The translations under genes were made by a program, and so were the position numbers. Positions 29,249 to 37,812 of a stretch of DNA of 64,000 nt are shown piece after piece (position 1 is the stretch's first letter; each line of letters begins with the position of its first letter). Origin of the DNA: Aminobacter sp. J41 (GTDB lineage Bacteria > Pseudomonadota > Alphaproteobacteria > Rhizobiales > Rhizobiaceae); NCBI RefSeq assembly GCF_000526635.1, contig NZ_JAGL01000001.1, positions 186,001 to 250,000 of the forward strand. Direction: 5' to 3'. The notes below the pieces were generated by a model. It ran no database searches and was not told where the DNA came from. It was given only the letters and a program-made list of their open reading frames with translations.

Positions 29249-29746
29249 TCAATCCTCATCGTCCAGGGCCGGGATCGACACCCCGGCCATTTCGGCTGCC
29301 GTGAGCCGCGCCGCACCGGCGCGGGCTATGCGCAGCATCAGTGACTTGCGCGTTGCCGGCGGCAGGCGATGTTCCGGCGCCTCGCGAAGCATCTCGGCGC
29401 CATAGCCGTCGGAGAGGATGAAGCCGCACTCTTCCGGAAAAATCTCCGCCGGAACCTGCGGGTGCGTGGCAAAGAAGAAGCGGTCGCAATAGTCGCGGTA
29501 TTCCGGCCACTTCCGGTCGACGCGAAAATCTTCGACCGACGATTTAATTTCGATGATCCAGATCTCGCCCTTTCTCGTCATGGCGAGGAGGTCGGAGCGG
29601 CGGCCGTTAGGCAGACAAAGCTCCGGCAGCGAGGTGATGCTCATCTCGAGCAGCAGGCGCTGCACGCCCCGGCGCACCAGCATCGCGCGCTCGGACTGGC
29701 GTCCGTCGAGAAGCGGATTGACGGGAACAGGTGAAATGATCGGCAT
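29249..29746 (-). CDS. mmcB: MmcB-family DNA repair protein
   Basis: 165 aa from ATG 29746 (MPIISPVPVNPLLDGRQSE). PD-(D/E)xK nuclease-like core: NGRRSDLLAMTRKGEIWIIE followed by IKSS gives the D...ExK triad. The family (DUF1052) is confined to alphaproteobacteria; in Caulobacter MmcB is tied to DNA damage tolerance and the ImuABC polymerase. No alphaproteobacterial LexA box (GTTC-N7-GTTC) is visible upstream. It converges on the response regulator with a 3-bp gap. Confidence 0.85.
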   Translation of the reverse strand: MPIISPVPVNPLLDGRQSERAMLVRRGVQRLLLEMSITSLPELCLPNGRRSDLLAMTRKGEIWIIEIKSSVEDFRVDRKWPEYRDYCDRFFFATHPQVPAEIFPEECGFILSDGYGAEMLREAPEHRLPPATRKSLMLRIARAGAARLTAAEMAGVSIPALDDED

Positions 29747-29828
29747 GGCCCGAACATGCCACTGGCGGGCCTTCGTTGCAAAGCCGGGCTGAGGTGAAAA
29801 ACTGCCACTTCCCGTCAGGGGCGAACAA

Positions 29829-29930
29829 TGACGCAGCGTCAGGAAATACTTTCCGCGAGAGCCCCTTACCGCACGCAATAGTTGCTATTTTGCAATAGCG
29901 CGAAAGAAACAATGCGTCACGGAGCGTGAC
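29829..29930. promoter_or_regulatory. Cluster of palindromes between mmcB and the L,D-transpeptidase gene
   Basis: Three perfect inverted repeats: TGACGC-A-GCGTCA (29829-29841), GCTATT-TTGC-AATAGC (29884-29899), GTCACG-GAG-CGTGAC (29916-29930). GCAATAG also repeats directly at 29875 and 29892. Probably operators of the divergent promoters; no regulator is identified. Confidence 0.45.
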
Positions 29931-30036
29931 CGACGCAGCTGTCACTTGGCAATTTCTGGCGCCCGCAATATGGAAACCATGACAGGAATGTGGCTCGAAT
30001 CGGGCCGCAAATTGGCCCTACGCATTCAGGCGACAC

Positions 30037-30654
30037 ATGCAGTCGAGACGGACATTTCTTTTGGGAGCGCTGAGCGCGACTGCTGCACTGGCAGGTTGCA
30101 CCGCTGGCGAACTCAGCATCTTTACCGCAGAATACGGTGCAAAGCGCGATGCCGGCTACCAGCTGCCGTCGATCCCGATTCACCAGGTGCCGCGCCAGTA
30201 CCATCGCCAGGTGGTCCGCTACAGGACGGACGAGAAGCCGGGCACGGTGATCGTCGACACCAAGGACAAGTTCCTCTACCTCGTCATGGCCGACGGCAAG
30301 GCGATGCGCTACGGCATCGGCGTCGGCCGCGAAGGTTTCGAGTGGAGCGGCACCACGCGCGTCGCGATGAAGCGCGAGTGGCCGACCTGGACGCCGCCCG
30401 CCGAGATGATCAAGCGCCAGCCGGAACTCGCCAAGTGGCGCAACGGCCAGCCGGGCGGCCTCAGCAACCCGCTTGGCGCCCGCGCGCTCTACCTCTTCAA
30501 CAAGCGCGGCGACACCGGCTACCGCCTGCACGGCACGCCGGAATGGAACTCGATCGGCCGCAACGTCTCCTCCGGCTGCGTGCGCCTGATGAACCAGGAC
30601 ATCATCGACCTCTACAACCGCGTCGAGATCGGCGCGAAGGTGGTCGTCATCTGA
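30037..30654 (+). CDS. L,D-transpeptidase lipoprotein (YkuD domain)
   Basis: 205 aa. N-terminus MQSRRTFLLGALSATAALAGC has a lipobox (LAGC, C21) and a twin-arginine-like SRRTFL, so it is an exported lipoprotein. The YkuD catalytic motif is HGTPEW then IGRNVSSGCVRL, with H165 and C181. Such enzymes make 3-3 peptidoglycan cross-links or attach proteins to peptidoglycan. Alphaproteobacteria carry many paralogues, so the exact role is open. A good terminator follows at 30707. Confidence 0.92.
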   Translation: MQSRRTFLLGALSATAALAGCTAGELSIFTAEYGAKRDAGYQLPSIPIHQVPRQYHRQVVRYRTDEKPGTVIVDTKDKFLYLVMADGKAMRYGIGVGREGFEWSGTTRVAMKREWPTWTPPAEMIKRQPELAKWRNGQPGGLSNPLGARALYLFNKRGDTGYRLHGTPEWNSIGRNVSSGCVRLMNQDIIDLYNRVEIGAKVVVI

Positions 30655-30706
30655 CAGGAATCTACCGCGAACCGTCTAGGCAACACATTGACGTCGCAAC
30701 AAGAAG

Positions 30707-30728
30707 CCGGGCAGCAATGCCCGGTTTC
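30707..30728 (+). terminator. Rho-independent terminator of the L,D-transpeptidase gene
   Basis: CCGGGCA-GCAA-TGCCCGG (7-bp stem, GCAA tetraloop) followed by TTTCTTGGTTTT, 53 nt past the stop. Confidence 0.85.
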
Positions 30729-30810
30729 TTGGTTTTGGGCGGTGTTTAGGAGGCGACGAGACGAGGTTTCGTTGAGTGCGTAGTCCTGCGCCGCCGGTTC
30801 CGTTTCACCG

Positions 30811-31190
30811 TTCAGGCATGGATCCCCTGCTCGCGCCCGCTCCGCGGGCCTGGCGGGGATGACGAAGCTGAAGCGTTAAGCAAAGCAGCAGCCGCGCGGG
30901 CGGGACGTCAATGTCCGTTCGAGACCTCTCAAGGTCGTCATGCCACGGCTCGACCGTGGCATCCACTCCTGAACACCTCCGTAACACGGCGGTGCAAGCA
31001 GTGCCCGCCGCACCAGGCTTCAACGTTCAGGCATGGATCCCCTGCTCGCGCCCGCTTCGCGGGCTTAGCGGAGATGACGAAGTTGAAGCGTGAGAGCGAA
31101 GCGGTGGCGCGGGCGGGACGCCAATGTCCGTTCGAGACCTCTCAAGGTCGTCATGCCACGGCTCGACCGTGGCATCCATGCGTGAACGTT
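30811..31190. repeat. Tandem pair of composite C/D palindromic elements
   Basis: Two units (30811-31025 and 31026-31190) share the order: C palindrome (TTCAGGCATGGATCCCCTGC...GGGGATGACGAAG), spacer with GGGCGGGACG and TGTCCGTTCGAGACC, D palindrome (GTCATGCCACGG-CTCGA-CCGTGGCATCCA). Unit 1 also has a tail with ACGGCGGTGCAAGCAGTGCC. A third copy with the same tail is at 41951. C is the D palindrome in inverse orientation, so each unit is an inverted pair. No coding sequence. Confidence 0.85.
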
Positions 31191-31384
31191 GCAGCCGCAG
31201 GGCGATGCAAAAGCGGATATCGACCACGCGATCCCCGGCGGGATCGTTGGTGACAAAGCCCGCGCTCGTATTGAAACGAACAGCAATCCGAGGGCGGTGC
31301 TCGCGCGGCAGCGGATCGTCGGAGATTTGCTCGGCCGGGCGGTGCTCGGCGATGCCCTCGTCGTGGATGCGGCGTGCCCATCAG

Positions 31385-31439
31385 CCCCCTCCACCATGAT
31401 TCGCATGGTCCCCCTCCCCCATAAATGGGGGAGGATCCC
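31385..31439. repeat. Two-hairpin palindromic repeat, family A
   Basis: Nearly identical to 8569-8624 (CCCCCTCCACCATG, then CCTCCCCCATAAATGGGGGAGG, GATCC). The stretches on either side, 31191-31384 and 31440-31541, show no gene. Confidence 0.88.
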
Positions 31440-31541
31440 GGGGCTGCGGCCGTCTTCGGCGGAAGTGCTTGCTGGGAAAACAGGAGGTACCTTCTCGCCC
31501 TAAAAGCCCCTAAGCCCCTACTCCACTACGCCCCTATCCAC

Positions 31542-31985
31542 CTAATAACCCACCCCGCGCGCCATCATCGCCGCGAAGACGAGGATTGCCAGCAGGGCGG
31601 CGCCTTCGGCGCGAAGCCAGGGACGGACAAGGGCGATTTGGGAAGAAGAAACAGGCTGATTTGCCTTTCGCCACTTCTGGAAACGCAGGGTCGGCTTGAT
31701 CGAAAACAGCCCGACGAGGACGAACGAGGCGACCTTGGCCCAGAAAACCCAATAGCCGCCGTAATAGTCCCAGCCCTTGAGGCCGAGGAAGACGCGGGCA
31801 AAGCCGACGACGAGCGCGAGCATCGCGAGCCCGCCATAGGCGGCATCGAACTTCGCCAGCCGCGCAGTGCCCTCGCCGTCGAGGCCGGGACGAACGAAGG
31901 CCACGCGGACTGCGTAAACCGCGAAGATCGAAAAGACGACGACATGATGCAGGATTGCAAGGCCAAGGTCCGTCAGCACGGCCAT
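31542..31985 (-). CDS. DUF2214-family membrane protein
   Basis: 147 aa from ATG 31985 (MAVLTDLGLAILHHVVVFSIF). Four membrane helices. HH near 12-13 in the first helix and the blocks FDAAYGGLAMLALVVGFARV and KGWDYYGGYWVFWAK fit DUF2214, an uncharacterised inner-membrane family. Longer upstream reading frames are not convincing. No functional link to neighbours is apparent. Confidence 0.75.
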   Translation of the reverse strand: MAVLTDLGLAILHHVVVFSIFAVYAVRVAFVRPGLDGEGTARLAKFDAAYGGLAMLALVVGFARVFLGLKGWDYYGGYWVFWAKVASFVLVGLFSIKPTLRFQKWRKANQPVSSSQIALVRPWLRAEGAALLAILVFAAMMARGVGY

Positions 31986-32059
31986 TCCTCCCGTCCGTTG
32001 CGCGGACGGGAGGTTCCCGCAGTTCTTCCCCTGCGTCAACTCAGGCGGGCAGATGCGCC

Positions 32060-32482
32060 CTAGACGCCAAAGGTGACGAACCCTTCCGGGCTGATCCGCC
32101 ATGCCGGGTTGTAGGCAACCTCCCAGGCGTGGCCGTCGGGGTCGGCGACATAGCCGCGAAAGCCGCCGTGCGGCGGCGCGTCGGCCGCGCGCAGCAGCGT
32201 CCCGCCGGCGTCCAGCAGGCGCCGCATCACCGCCTCCACCTCGTTGCGGGTGGCGACATTGTGAGCGAGCGCAAAGGCGCCACGGGTGGAGAGCCGGTCC
32301 CGGTTCATGTCCTCTTCGAGCGAGGCGATCAGGAAGGTGCCGAGGACAAAGCCGTTCATCTGGTAGAAGATGATGTCCTCGTTTTCGAACACCGGCTGCC
32401 AGCCAAAACCTTCGGTGTAGAAGCGGCGCGAGCGCGCGAGTTCGGCAATGCCGAGGGTGATGACAGAAATTTGCTGCTGCAT
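32060..32482 (-). CDS. VOC-family (glyoxalase/dioxygenase fold) protein
   Basis: 140 aa. Opening MQQQISVITLGIAELARSRRFY and closing VADPDGHAWEVAYNP are the two halves of a vicinal-oxygen-chelate fold. I chose the ATG at 32482 because GGAGG lies 8 nt before it; the earlier in-frame ATG is too close to that site. Metal-ligand positions are not fully evident, so it may be enzyme or binding protein. Function unknown. Confidence 0.82.
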   Translation of the reverse strand: MQQQISVITLGIAELARSRRFYTEGFGWQPVFENEDIIFYQMNGFVLGTFLIASLEEDMNRDRLSTRGAFALAHNVATRNEVEAVMRRLLDAGGTLLRAADAPPHGGFRGYVADPDGHAWEVAYNPAWRISPEGFVTFGV

Positions 32483-32648
32483 GGCCATAACCTCCATTCG
32501 CCGCCGCGGAATTGCGGCTGCGTCCAGGGTCATGGGGCTCGCCCGATCAGGCTGCCAGGACCCACAGGTTCCGCCTGTGGGGGCTGGGCCAACCGCACCA
32601 GCCTCTCCTTTTCTGACTCCATGAGGCTAGCAACGAAAGCCCAGCCGT

Positions 32649-33371
32649 TCAACCGCCGGGCCTGACCTCGCGCGCCTCACGCGCCGAAACGGCCTTGTGG
32701 AGATGCACCATCATCGCCGCCGCAAACAGCGGGCCGATCAGGTTGACGACCGGCACCGACAGAACGCCAGCAATGATGAGACCGGCGAGGAACACGGTGC
32801 CTGCGTTGCGGCGGCGCAGTGCCTTTGCCTCCGCCTCGCTGCGGAAGCGCATGGCGGCGAACTCGAAGAATTCGCGGCCGATCAGGTAGCCGTTGACGAC
32901 GAAGAAGGCGATGAAGTTGATGCCGGGAATGAGGAGAAGCAGCAGCGCAAACAGGTTGCCGGCGACGACCAGCAACAGGAACTTCGTCGAGACCAGGATC
33001 GAGGTTGCGAGGGGGAGCGCGCGGCCTGGTCCGTCCTGCGGATAATCCTCCTTCTCGATGATCTCGGCGACATCATCGAGGAAGAGGCCCGCGACCAGGG
33101 CCGTTACCGGCGCAATCAACAGGCCGAGCCCGAGCGCCAGCGCAATGCCGGCGAGGATCGCCGCGATCCAGCCGAACCAGCTCGTCCAGTCGGGCAGATC
33201 CGGCAGCAGGCTCTGCAGCGAAGGCAGCGCGAAGGCCTCGAACACGCCGGTGATGACGAACCACAGGCCAATCAGCGCCAGGATCGTCAGGCCGAGCGAC
33301 TTCCAGAGGACGGCGCGGAACTCGCGGGTGAAGAGTCGGGCGGCGGCGGCGCTCGCGGCTTCAACGATCAT
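32649..33371 (-). CDS. EI24/CysZ-type membrane protein
   Basis: 240 aa, four or more helices. Typical blocks: GLLIAPVTALVAGLFLDDVAEIIE and LLLIPGINFIAFFVVNGYLIGREFFEFAAMR. The family includes CysZ, a sulfate channel or transporter, but many members are uncharacterised. It is far from the sulfur locus at 3-8 kb, so a sulfate role is only possible. An alternating-charge tail ends in REAREVRPGG. Confidence 0.82.
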   Translation of the reverse strand: MIVEAASAAAARLFTREFRAVLWKSLGLTILALIGLWFVITGVFEAFALPSLQSLLPDLPDWTSWFGWIAAILAGIALALGLGLLIAPVTALVAGLFLDDVAEIIEKEDYPQDGPGRALPLATSILVSTKFLLLVVAGNLFALLLLLIPGINFIAFFVVNGYLIGREFFEFAAMRFRSEAEAKALRRRNAGTVFLAGLIIAGVLSVPVVNLIGPLFAAAMMVHLHKAVSAREAREVRPGG

Positions 33372-33436
33372 GGGCTCTCCTTTGTCGGAAAGGAGATAGG
33401 CGGCCCGCCCCCTCCCGGCAAGGTTGCAGTGCCTGT

Positions 33437-33922
33437 CTAGAACCCCGCGAGATCGCGCATGCGCTGCTCGTAGGGTTTCACCGCCTCGGCATAGGCCGCG
33501 CCTTCCGCCCGGACGCCAGCGAGCCGTTCGGCAGCCTGCTTCATCTCGGCAACGATCTCCGCGCGCTGGCTGTCGCTAAGGCCGCCAATGCGCCCGATCT
33601 TTTCGGTGAGGCCCCTGCTGATTTCCTCGAACTCGTCCTCGGGGACGAGCGCGATCAGGCCCTTCAGCGTCCGCTCATACGCCTCGCGCCAGCTTGGCCG
33701 AGAAAAGCCGGCCGCCGGGATGAGCCCGCTTTCCTCGCTGTCGAACTCGTACCAGTCGTCGGCGGCTTCCTCATCGTAATAGACGCTTTCGCCGCGCGCT
33801 CTCGCGAGTTCTTCGAGCACCTCGACAACGAGGCCGGCCTCGCGGCTCGAAAAGGCGAGTGCTGGCGAAGAGTGCAGTAGAGCCAGCGCCACCATGGCGG
33901 CGATCGGGATCAGCCAGCGCAT
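33437..33922 (-). CDS. Secreted hypothetical protein, helical
   Basis: 161 aa from ATG 33922, with a clear Sec signal peptide (MRWLIPIAAMVALALLHSSPALA). The mature part is acidic at first (YYDEEAADDWYEFDSEESG) and then helical and charged. I do not recognise a family. It starts 1 nt after the stop of the lipoprotein gene (33924), so the two are one operon and may act together in the envelope. Confidence 0.72.
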   Translation of the reverse strand: MRWLIPIAAMVALALLHSSPALAFSSREAGLVVEVLEELARARGESVYYDEEAADDWYEFDSEESGLIPAAGFSRPSWREAYERTLKGLIALVPEDEFEEISRGLTEKIGRIGGLSDSQRAEIVAEMKQAAERLAGVRAEGAAYAEAVKPYEQRMRDLAGF

Positions 33923-33923
33923 G

Positions 33924-34292
33924 CTAGTAGCCCTGATAGGAGAGGTTGCAGTCGCGCATGACGGCAGCTTCCGCCTGCCGCGCCTGCGCATTGGCGATCA
34001 TGCCGCCGGCGCTGGAGGCAACGCTTGCGGCTACCGCGCCGCCACGCCCACCCCATCCGCCGAAGCCGCCCACCATGCCCAGCGCGCCGCCGATCATCTG
34101 GGCACTGCTCTGGCGCTTGATGGCTTCATCGCAGGCGGCTGCCTTTGCGGCAACGGGTGAAGGCTTGGGCTTTTCCGCAGCGGCGGTGCGGGCAGGCTTT
34201 GCCGGCTCGCTGGTGTAGGCGGCCGACTCGGTGGCGGTCTGGCTGCACGCGGCAAGCGACGCGCACAGGACAAGAATGGCGGCGGCTCTCAT
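33924..34292 (-). CDS. Small lipoprotein with glycine-rich segment
   Basis: 122 aa from ATG 34292. Signal MRAAAILVLCASLAACS has a lipobox (LAAC). A Pro/Lys-rich region follows, then a glycine-rich hydrophobic stretch (MIGGALGMVGGFGGWGGRGG) like a glycine zipper, and a Cys near the end (MRDCNLSYQGY). Two further cysteines could form a disulfide. Role unknown; coupled to the secreted protein downstream. A longer frame upstream to 34610 is not credible. Confidence 0.72.
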   Translation of the reverse strand: MRAAAILVLCASLAACSQTATESAAYTSEPAKPARTAAAEKPKPSPVAAKAAACDEAIKRQSSAQMIGGALGMVGGFGGWGGRGGAVAASVASSAGGMIANAQARQAEAAVMRDCNLSYQGY

Positions 34293-34760
34293 TGCGGCCT
34301 CCGCTGTTTCAGGCGCAGCAGGCGAAGCGGCCGGACAAGGCTGATGATTAAGGCTTTCATCTTGATCCCTTGAGATGGGGTGGATCGGGACTGGTCGCAC
34401 TTGGCCGGCAGGCTTGCGGGATCCCGGTGCCGGCCGGCCCGCGCTCAGGCTCGTTGCGGGCCGGCCAAGCGGGCGCCGCAGAGGTTCACAGCGCCCTTGG
34501 GGAGATCGCGGCTGCGGCTTGACCTTGGGAGGATGCGTGCCGGCCGTCGTGCTTGGGTGCCCGGATAAGGGCAGCAAGCCTCCTTCCTCAACGGAAGAGC
34601 CGCGCCGCATAGTCTTTGCGCGTTGCGCATAACCATGCGGAATGACGCGCCCCGGAACCTTTCAGGTGCAGGAACCTTGCAATTGCGGGATCACGGTTTA
34701 AACCCGCTCAGGTAATTCATGCCCTCAAACGGCCGTTTGCGGGAATTCCCGGAGAGCTAC
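34293..34760. other. Divergent intergenic region with a strong inverted repeat
   Basis: No convincing gene. GGCCGGCCCGC (34432-34442) and GCGGGCCGGCC (34456-34466) form a perfect 11-bp stem with a 13-nt loop; no T-run follows on either strand, so it is not an obvious terminator. The region also serves as promoter space for adenosine kinase, where GGAGAG precedes the ATG. Confidence 0.5.
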
Positions 34761-35753
34761 ATGAGCCAGTACGACGTGCTTTGCATCGGCAACGCCATTG
34801 TCGACATCATCGCCCGCTGCGATGAAGCCTTTCTCGCAGACAACGGCATCATCAAGGGTGCCATGAACCTGATCGATGCCGAGCGCGCCGAACTGCTTTA
34901 TAGCCGCATGGGCCCGGCGATCGAGACGTCCGGCGGCAGCGCCGGCAACACGGCGGCGGGCGTTGCCAGCTTCGGCGGCCGCGCCGCCTATTTCGGGAAG
35001 GTCAGCAGCGACCATCTCGGCACCATCTTCACCCACGACATTCGCGCGCAAGGCGTTGCCTTCGACACGAAGCCGCTGACGGCCGAGCCGCCCACGGCGC
35101 GCTCGATGATCTTCGTCACGCCCGACGGCGAGCGCTCGATGAACACCTATCTTGGCGCCTGCGTCGAGCTTGGTCCGGACGATGTTGAGGAAGAAAAGGC
35201 CAAGGGCGCGCTCGTCACCTATTTCGAAGGCTATCTGTGGGATCCGCCGCGCGCCAAGGATGCCATTCGCCTCACCGCCACCCACGCGCATGCCGCCGGC
35301 CGCGAGGTGGCGATGACGCTGTCCGACCCGTTCTGCGTCGACCGCTACCGCGACGAGTTTCTGGACCTGATGCGCGCAGGCATCGTCGACATCGTCTTTG
35401 CCAATGAGAGCGAGCTGAAGTCGCTCTACCAGACCGAATCCTTCGAAGCCGCGCTCGATGCGATCCGCAAGGATTGCAAGCTTGCCGCTGTCACGCGCTC
35501 CGAAAAGGGCTCGGTCGTCGTGCGCGGCGACGAGACGGTCGAGGTCAGGGCGCTCGAGATCGACGAGCTGGTCGACACCACCGGCGCCGGCGACCTTTAC
35601 GCGGCAGGCTTCCTGTTCGGCTACACCACGGGCCGCAGCCTCGCCGACTGCGGCGCGCTGGGCTCGCTGGCCGCCGGCCTCGTCATCCAGCAGGTCGGCC
35701 CGCGCCCGATGCAGAATTTGCGCGAGGAAGCACAACAGCGCGGGCTGCTGTAG
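34761..35753 (+). CDS. Adenosine kinase (PfkB family)
   Basis: 330 aa from ATG 34761 (MSQYDVLCIGNAIVDIIARC), with GGAGAG upstream. PfkB signatures are present: SGGSAGNTAAGVASFGG near the start, and DTTGAGDLYAAGFLFG with the catalytic Asp near the end. The N-terminal GNAIVDI and long FEGYLWDPPRAKDAI block fit the adenosine-kinase-like branch common in alphaproteobacteria, which phosphorylates adenosine to AMP. A sugar kinase with another substrate cannot be excluded. Confidence 0.87.
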   Translation: MSQYDVLCIGNAIVDIIARCDEAFLADNGIIKGAMNLIDAERAELLYSRMGPAIETSGGSAGNTAAGVASFGGRAAYFGKVSSDHLGTIFTHDIRAQGVAFDTKPLTAEPPTARSMIFVTPDGERSMNTYLGACVELGPDDVEEEKAKGALVTYFEGYLWDPPRAKDAIRLTATHAHAAGREVAMTLSDPFCVDRYRDEFLDLMRAGIVDIVFANESELKSLYQTESFEAALDAIRKDCKLAAVTRSEKGSVVVRGDETVEVRALEIDELVDTTGAGDLYAAGFLFGYTTGRSLADCGALGSLAAGLVIQQVGPRPMQNLREEAQQRGLL

Positions 35754-35892
35754 AAGGGGCCAGACGCTGTGGCGCTTGGCGCTCAACTTGGGTTGCGCTG
35801 GTTGCTGCAAGAAGATCCGCAGACCGAATTCGCGATCTTGTACAGGGTGACAATCCCTTCGTCTGGGCACCGGTAATCCCACTGGCACGCCC

Positions 35893-35950
35893 TGGATCCT
35901 CCCCCATTTATGGGAGAGGGGGACCATGCGCAGCATGGTGGAGGGGGCTC
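35893..35950. repeat. Family A repeat, inverted orientation
   Basis: GGATCCTCCCCCATTTATGGGAGAGGGGGACCATG-CGCA-GCATGG..GGAGGGGGC: same element as 8569 read on the other strand, with a small change in the long stem. The flanking 35754-35892 has no gene. Confidence 0.85.
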
Positions 35951-36068
35951 ACGGAGCGCCAGCTGCTCCCATACGCCTTCCCGACGCAACATGCGCCGCA
36001 ATGGCACTGACAACATAACCACCTTTGCGCCCCGTCGTGCCCGCCAAGCCTCTGACGCTCCGCCAGCA

Positions 36069-36122
36069 GCCCCCCCCACCACCTCCGGTGGTTCCCCTCC
36101 CCCGCGAGCGGGGGAGGATCCG
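36069..36122. repeat. Family A repeat with compensated stems
   Basis: Hairpin 1 is CCACC-TCC-GGTGG instead of ACCATGC/GCATGGT. Hairpin 2 is CCTCCCCCGC-GA-GCGGGGGAGG instead of CCTCCCCCAT/ATGGGGGAGG. Stems differ from the main type but remain complementary. Confidence 0.83.
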
Positions 36123-36160
36123 GGCGTGCAGGTGGTGACGGCTCGTTTCTACGGGAAATG

Positions 36161-36337
36161 TTCAGGCATGGATCCTCGGGTCAGGCCCGAGGATGACGAA
36201 GCTTGGATGGTTTCGCGAAATTGCGGACGTCCCGCGAACTGAAACGCTGCGGGCATCGTGACAGCGGTACGGCGCTGTTCCAAAACGCTTATCCCATCGT
36301 CACCCTCGGGCTTGACCCGAGGGTCCATGCCGGAACG
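36161..36337. repeat. Inverted pair of C/D palindromes
   Basis: 36161-36202: TTCAGGCATGG ATCCTCGGG-TCAGG-CCCGAGGAT GACGAAGC. 36296-36337: CATCGTCA CCCTCGGG-CTTGA-CCCGAGGG TCCATGCCGGAACG. The second is the inverse of the first, about 90 bp away. The remaining 36338-36405 shows nothing else. Confidence 0.82.
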
Positions 36338-36405
36338 ATTCCACAGGCAGCGCCTCGAAAAAAAGAAGCGGACCAAGGGAGCAAGACGTCACGCCGCGCT
36401 CACCC

Positions 36406-37038
36406 TCACGGAATATCCTCTGGCCTTCTGCCCGGGCGGCTGCGATAGGGCGGGAACGACCAGCCGTACCAGAGTGCGCCGCCGCGGATGGCGAGCGCGA
36501 CCAAAAATGCCGGCGTCGTCGAGGCCGCGATCGGCAGTCCGACAAGCTCGAGGAAGGTGAACACCACCGAGCCCGCCAGTGCGGCCGTGATGTAGATCTC
36601 CGGCCGCATCAGCACGGACGGTTCGCCCGCGATCTGGTCGCGCAGGATACCGCCGAAAGCCGCGGTCAGCATGCCCATGACGATGGCGATCGGCGCCGAG
36701 CCGGTGACGACCAGGCCCTTCCAGGCGCCGAACACGCAATAGGCGGCAACGCCGACGGCATCCAGCCACAACAGCAGCTTGTAGCGCGACTCGATCAGGT
36801 GGGCGGTGAAGTAGACGATGATGGCGACGACGCCGCAGACGAGCAGATAGTCGGGGTTCTGCACCCAGAATACCGGCACGTCGAGGACAAGATCGCGGAT
36901 GGTGCCGCCGCCGATGCCGGTCAGCCCGGCAAAGAAAAGGAACCCGATGATGTCGAGTTCCTTGCGCGATGCTGCGAGTGCGCCGGTGGCCGCAAAGACG
37001 GCAATGCCGGCGTAATCGAGCAGGGTGATCCAGTCCAT
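36406..37038 (-). CDS. TRIC-type cation channel family protein (UPF0126/YadS)
   Basis: 210 aa, seven membrane helices in two similar halves. Each half carries the family motif: GIGGGTIRDLVLDVPVFWV and AFGGILRDQIAGEPSVL. Prokaryotic TRIC proteins form trimeric monovalent cation channels. Start ATG 37038 (MDWITLLDYAGIAVFAATG) is the usual N-terminus. The next gene upstream on the same strand is grpE, 48 bp away. Confidence 0.88.
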   Translation of the reverse strand: MDWITLLDYAGIAVFAATGALAASRKELDIIGFLFFAGLTGIGGGTIRDLVLDVPVFWVQNPDYLLVCGVVAIIVYFTAHLIESRYKLLLWLDAVGVAAYCVFGAWKGLVVTGSAPIAIVMGMLTAAFGGILRDQIAGEPSVLMRPEIYITAALAGSVVFTFLELVGLPIAASTTPAFLVALAIRGGALWYGWSFPPYRSRPGRRPEDIP

Positions 37039-37086
37039 CGCGGCCTCCTGCTGTTCTGGTTACCGGAAGCCGCGCGGAAAGGAAAG

Positions 37087-37770
37087 TTAGGCGTCCTTTT
37101 CGGCGTTGCCGTTGACCGGACCCGGCTCGACGCCTGCGGACTGATCGGCTGCCGGAGCCGGCTGCTTCGGGCCGCCCTTGGAGACCCCGACCATGGCCGG
37201 GCGCAGAACGCGGTCGCCGATGACGTAGCCCGTCTGGACCACCTGGACGACGGTGTTTGCCGGGATCTCCGGGTTCGGCACCTCGAACATCGCCTGGTGG
37301 AAGTTCGGGTCGAAGCGCTCGCCTTCGGGGTTGATGCGCTTGACGCCGTGGCGCTCGAGCGCCGACAGCATGGCGCGGCCGGTCAGCTCCACGCCCTCGA
37401 TCAGCGCCTTGAAGCCGGCATCGCCGCTTTCCTTCGCCTCGGCGGGAATGGCCGCCAGCGCGCGCTCGAGATTGTCCGACACCTGCAGCATGTCGCGGGC
37501 GAAGTTCGAGATCGCGTAGGACTTGGCATCCTGCACGTCGCGCTGGGTGCGGCGGCGCAGGTTTTCCATCTCGGCGGCAATACGCAGCGCGCGGTCCTTG
37601 AGCTCCTCGTTCTCCTTCACCAGGCGCACGACCACCTCGTAGTCGGCAGCCTCGCCCTGCCCGGCCTCGCCGGCCTGAAAAGCCTCACCGGTCGCTGCCG
37701 TCTCTGCGTACTCGTTCTTCGCCGCAGTGTTTTCCTCGGGCGCGCGTTCGTCTTTTGGCTGTTCGCTCAT
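37087..37770 (-). CDS. grpE: Nucleotide exchange factor GrpE
   Basis: 227 aa. DnaK co-chaperone that promotes ADP release. A long helix (about 45-100) includes [20 protein letters not shown] and [20 protein letters not shown]. The C-terminal beta domain carries the signature [22 protein letters not shown] then [20 protein letters not shown]. The N-terminus is acidic and disordered. It has its own sigma-32-like promoter. In many relatives grpE follows hrcA; here hrcA is 17 kb away. Confidence 0.97.
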   Translation of the reverse strand: MSEQPKDERAPEENTAAKNEYAETAATGEAFQAGEAGQGEAADYEVVVRLVKENEELKDRALRIAAEMENLRRRTQRDVQDAKSYAISNFARDMLQVSDNLERALAAIPAEAKESGDAGFKALIEGVELTGRAMLSALERHGVKRINPEGERFDPNFHQAMFEVPNPEIPANTVVQVVQTGYVIGDRVLRPAMVGVSKGGPKQPAPAADQSAGVEPGPVNGNAEKDA

Positions 37771-37812
37771 CGCCTGATCCTGTTCTGGAATGATTTAACA
37801 GAGTTGCGCCCG

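Noticed and set aside
30811-31190. Tandem repeats as a CRISPR array
   Set aside because: Only two units of about 165-215 bp, inner palindromes, no short regular spacers and no cas genes.
34445-34636. Small ORFs in the 34.3-34.7 kb gap
   Set aside because: Arg/Pro/Gly-rich products without RBS or motif support.
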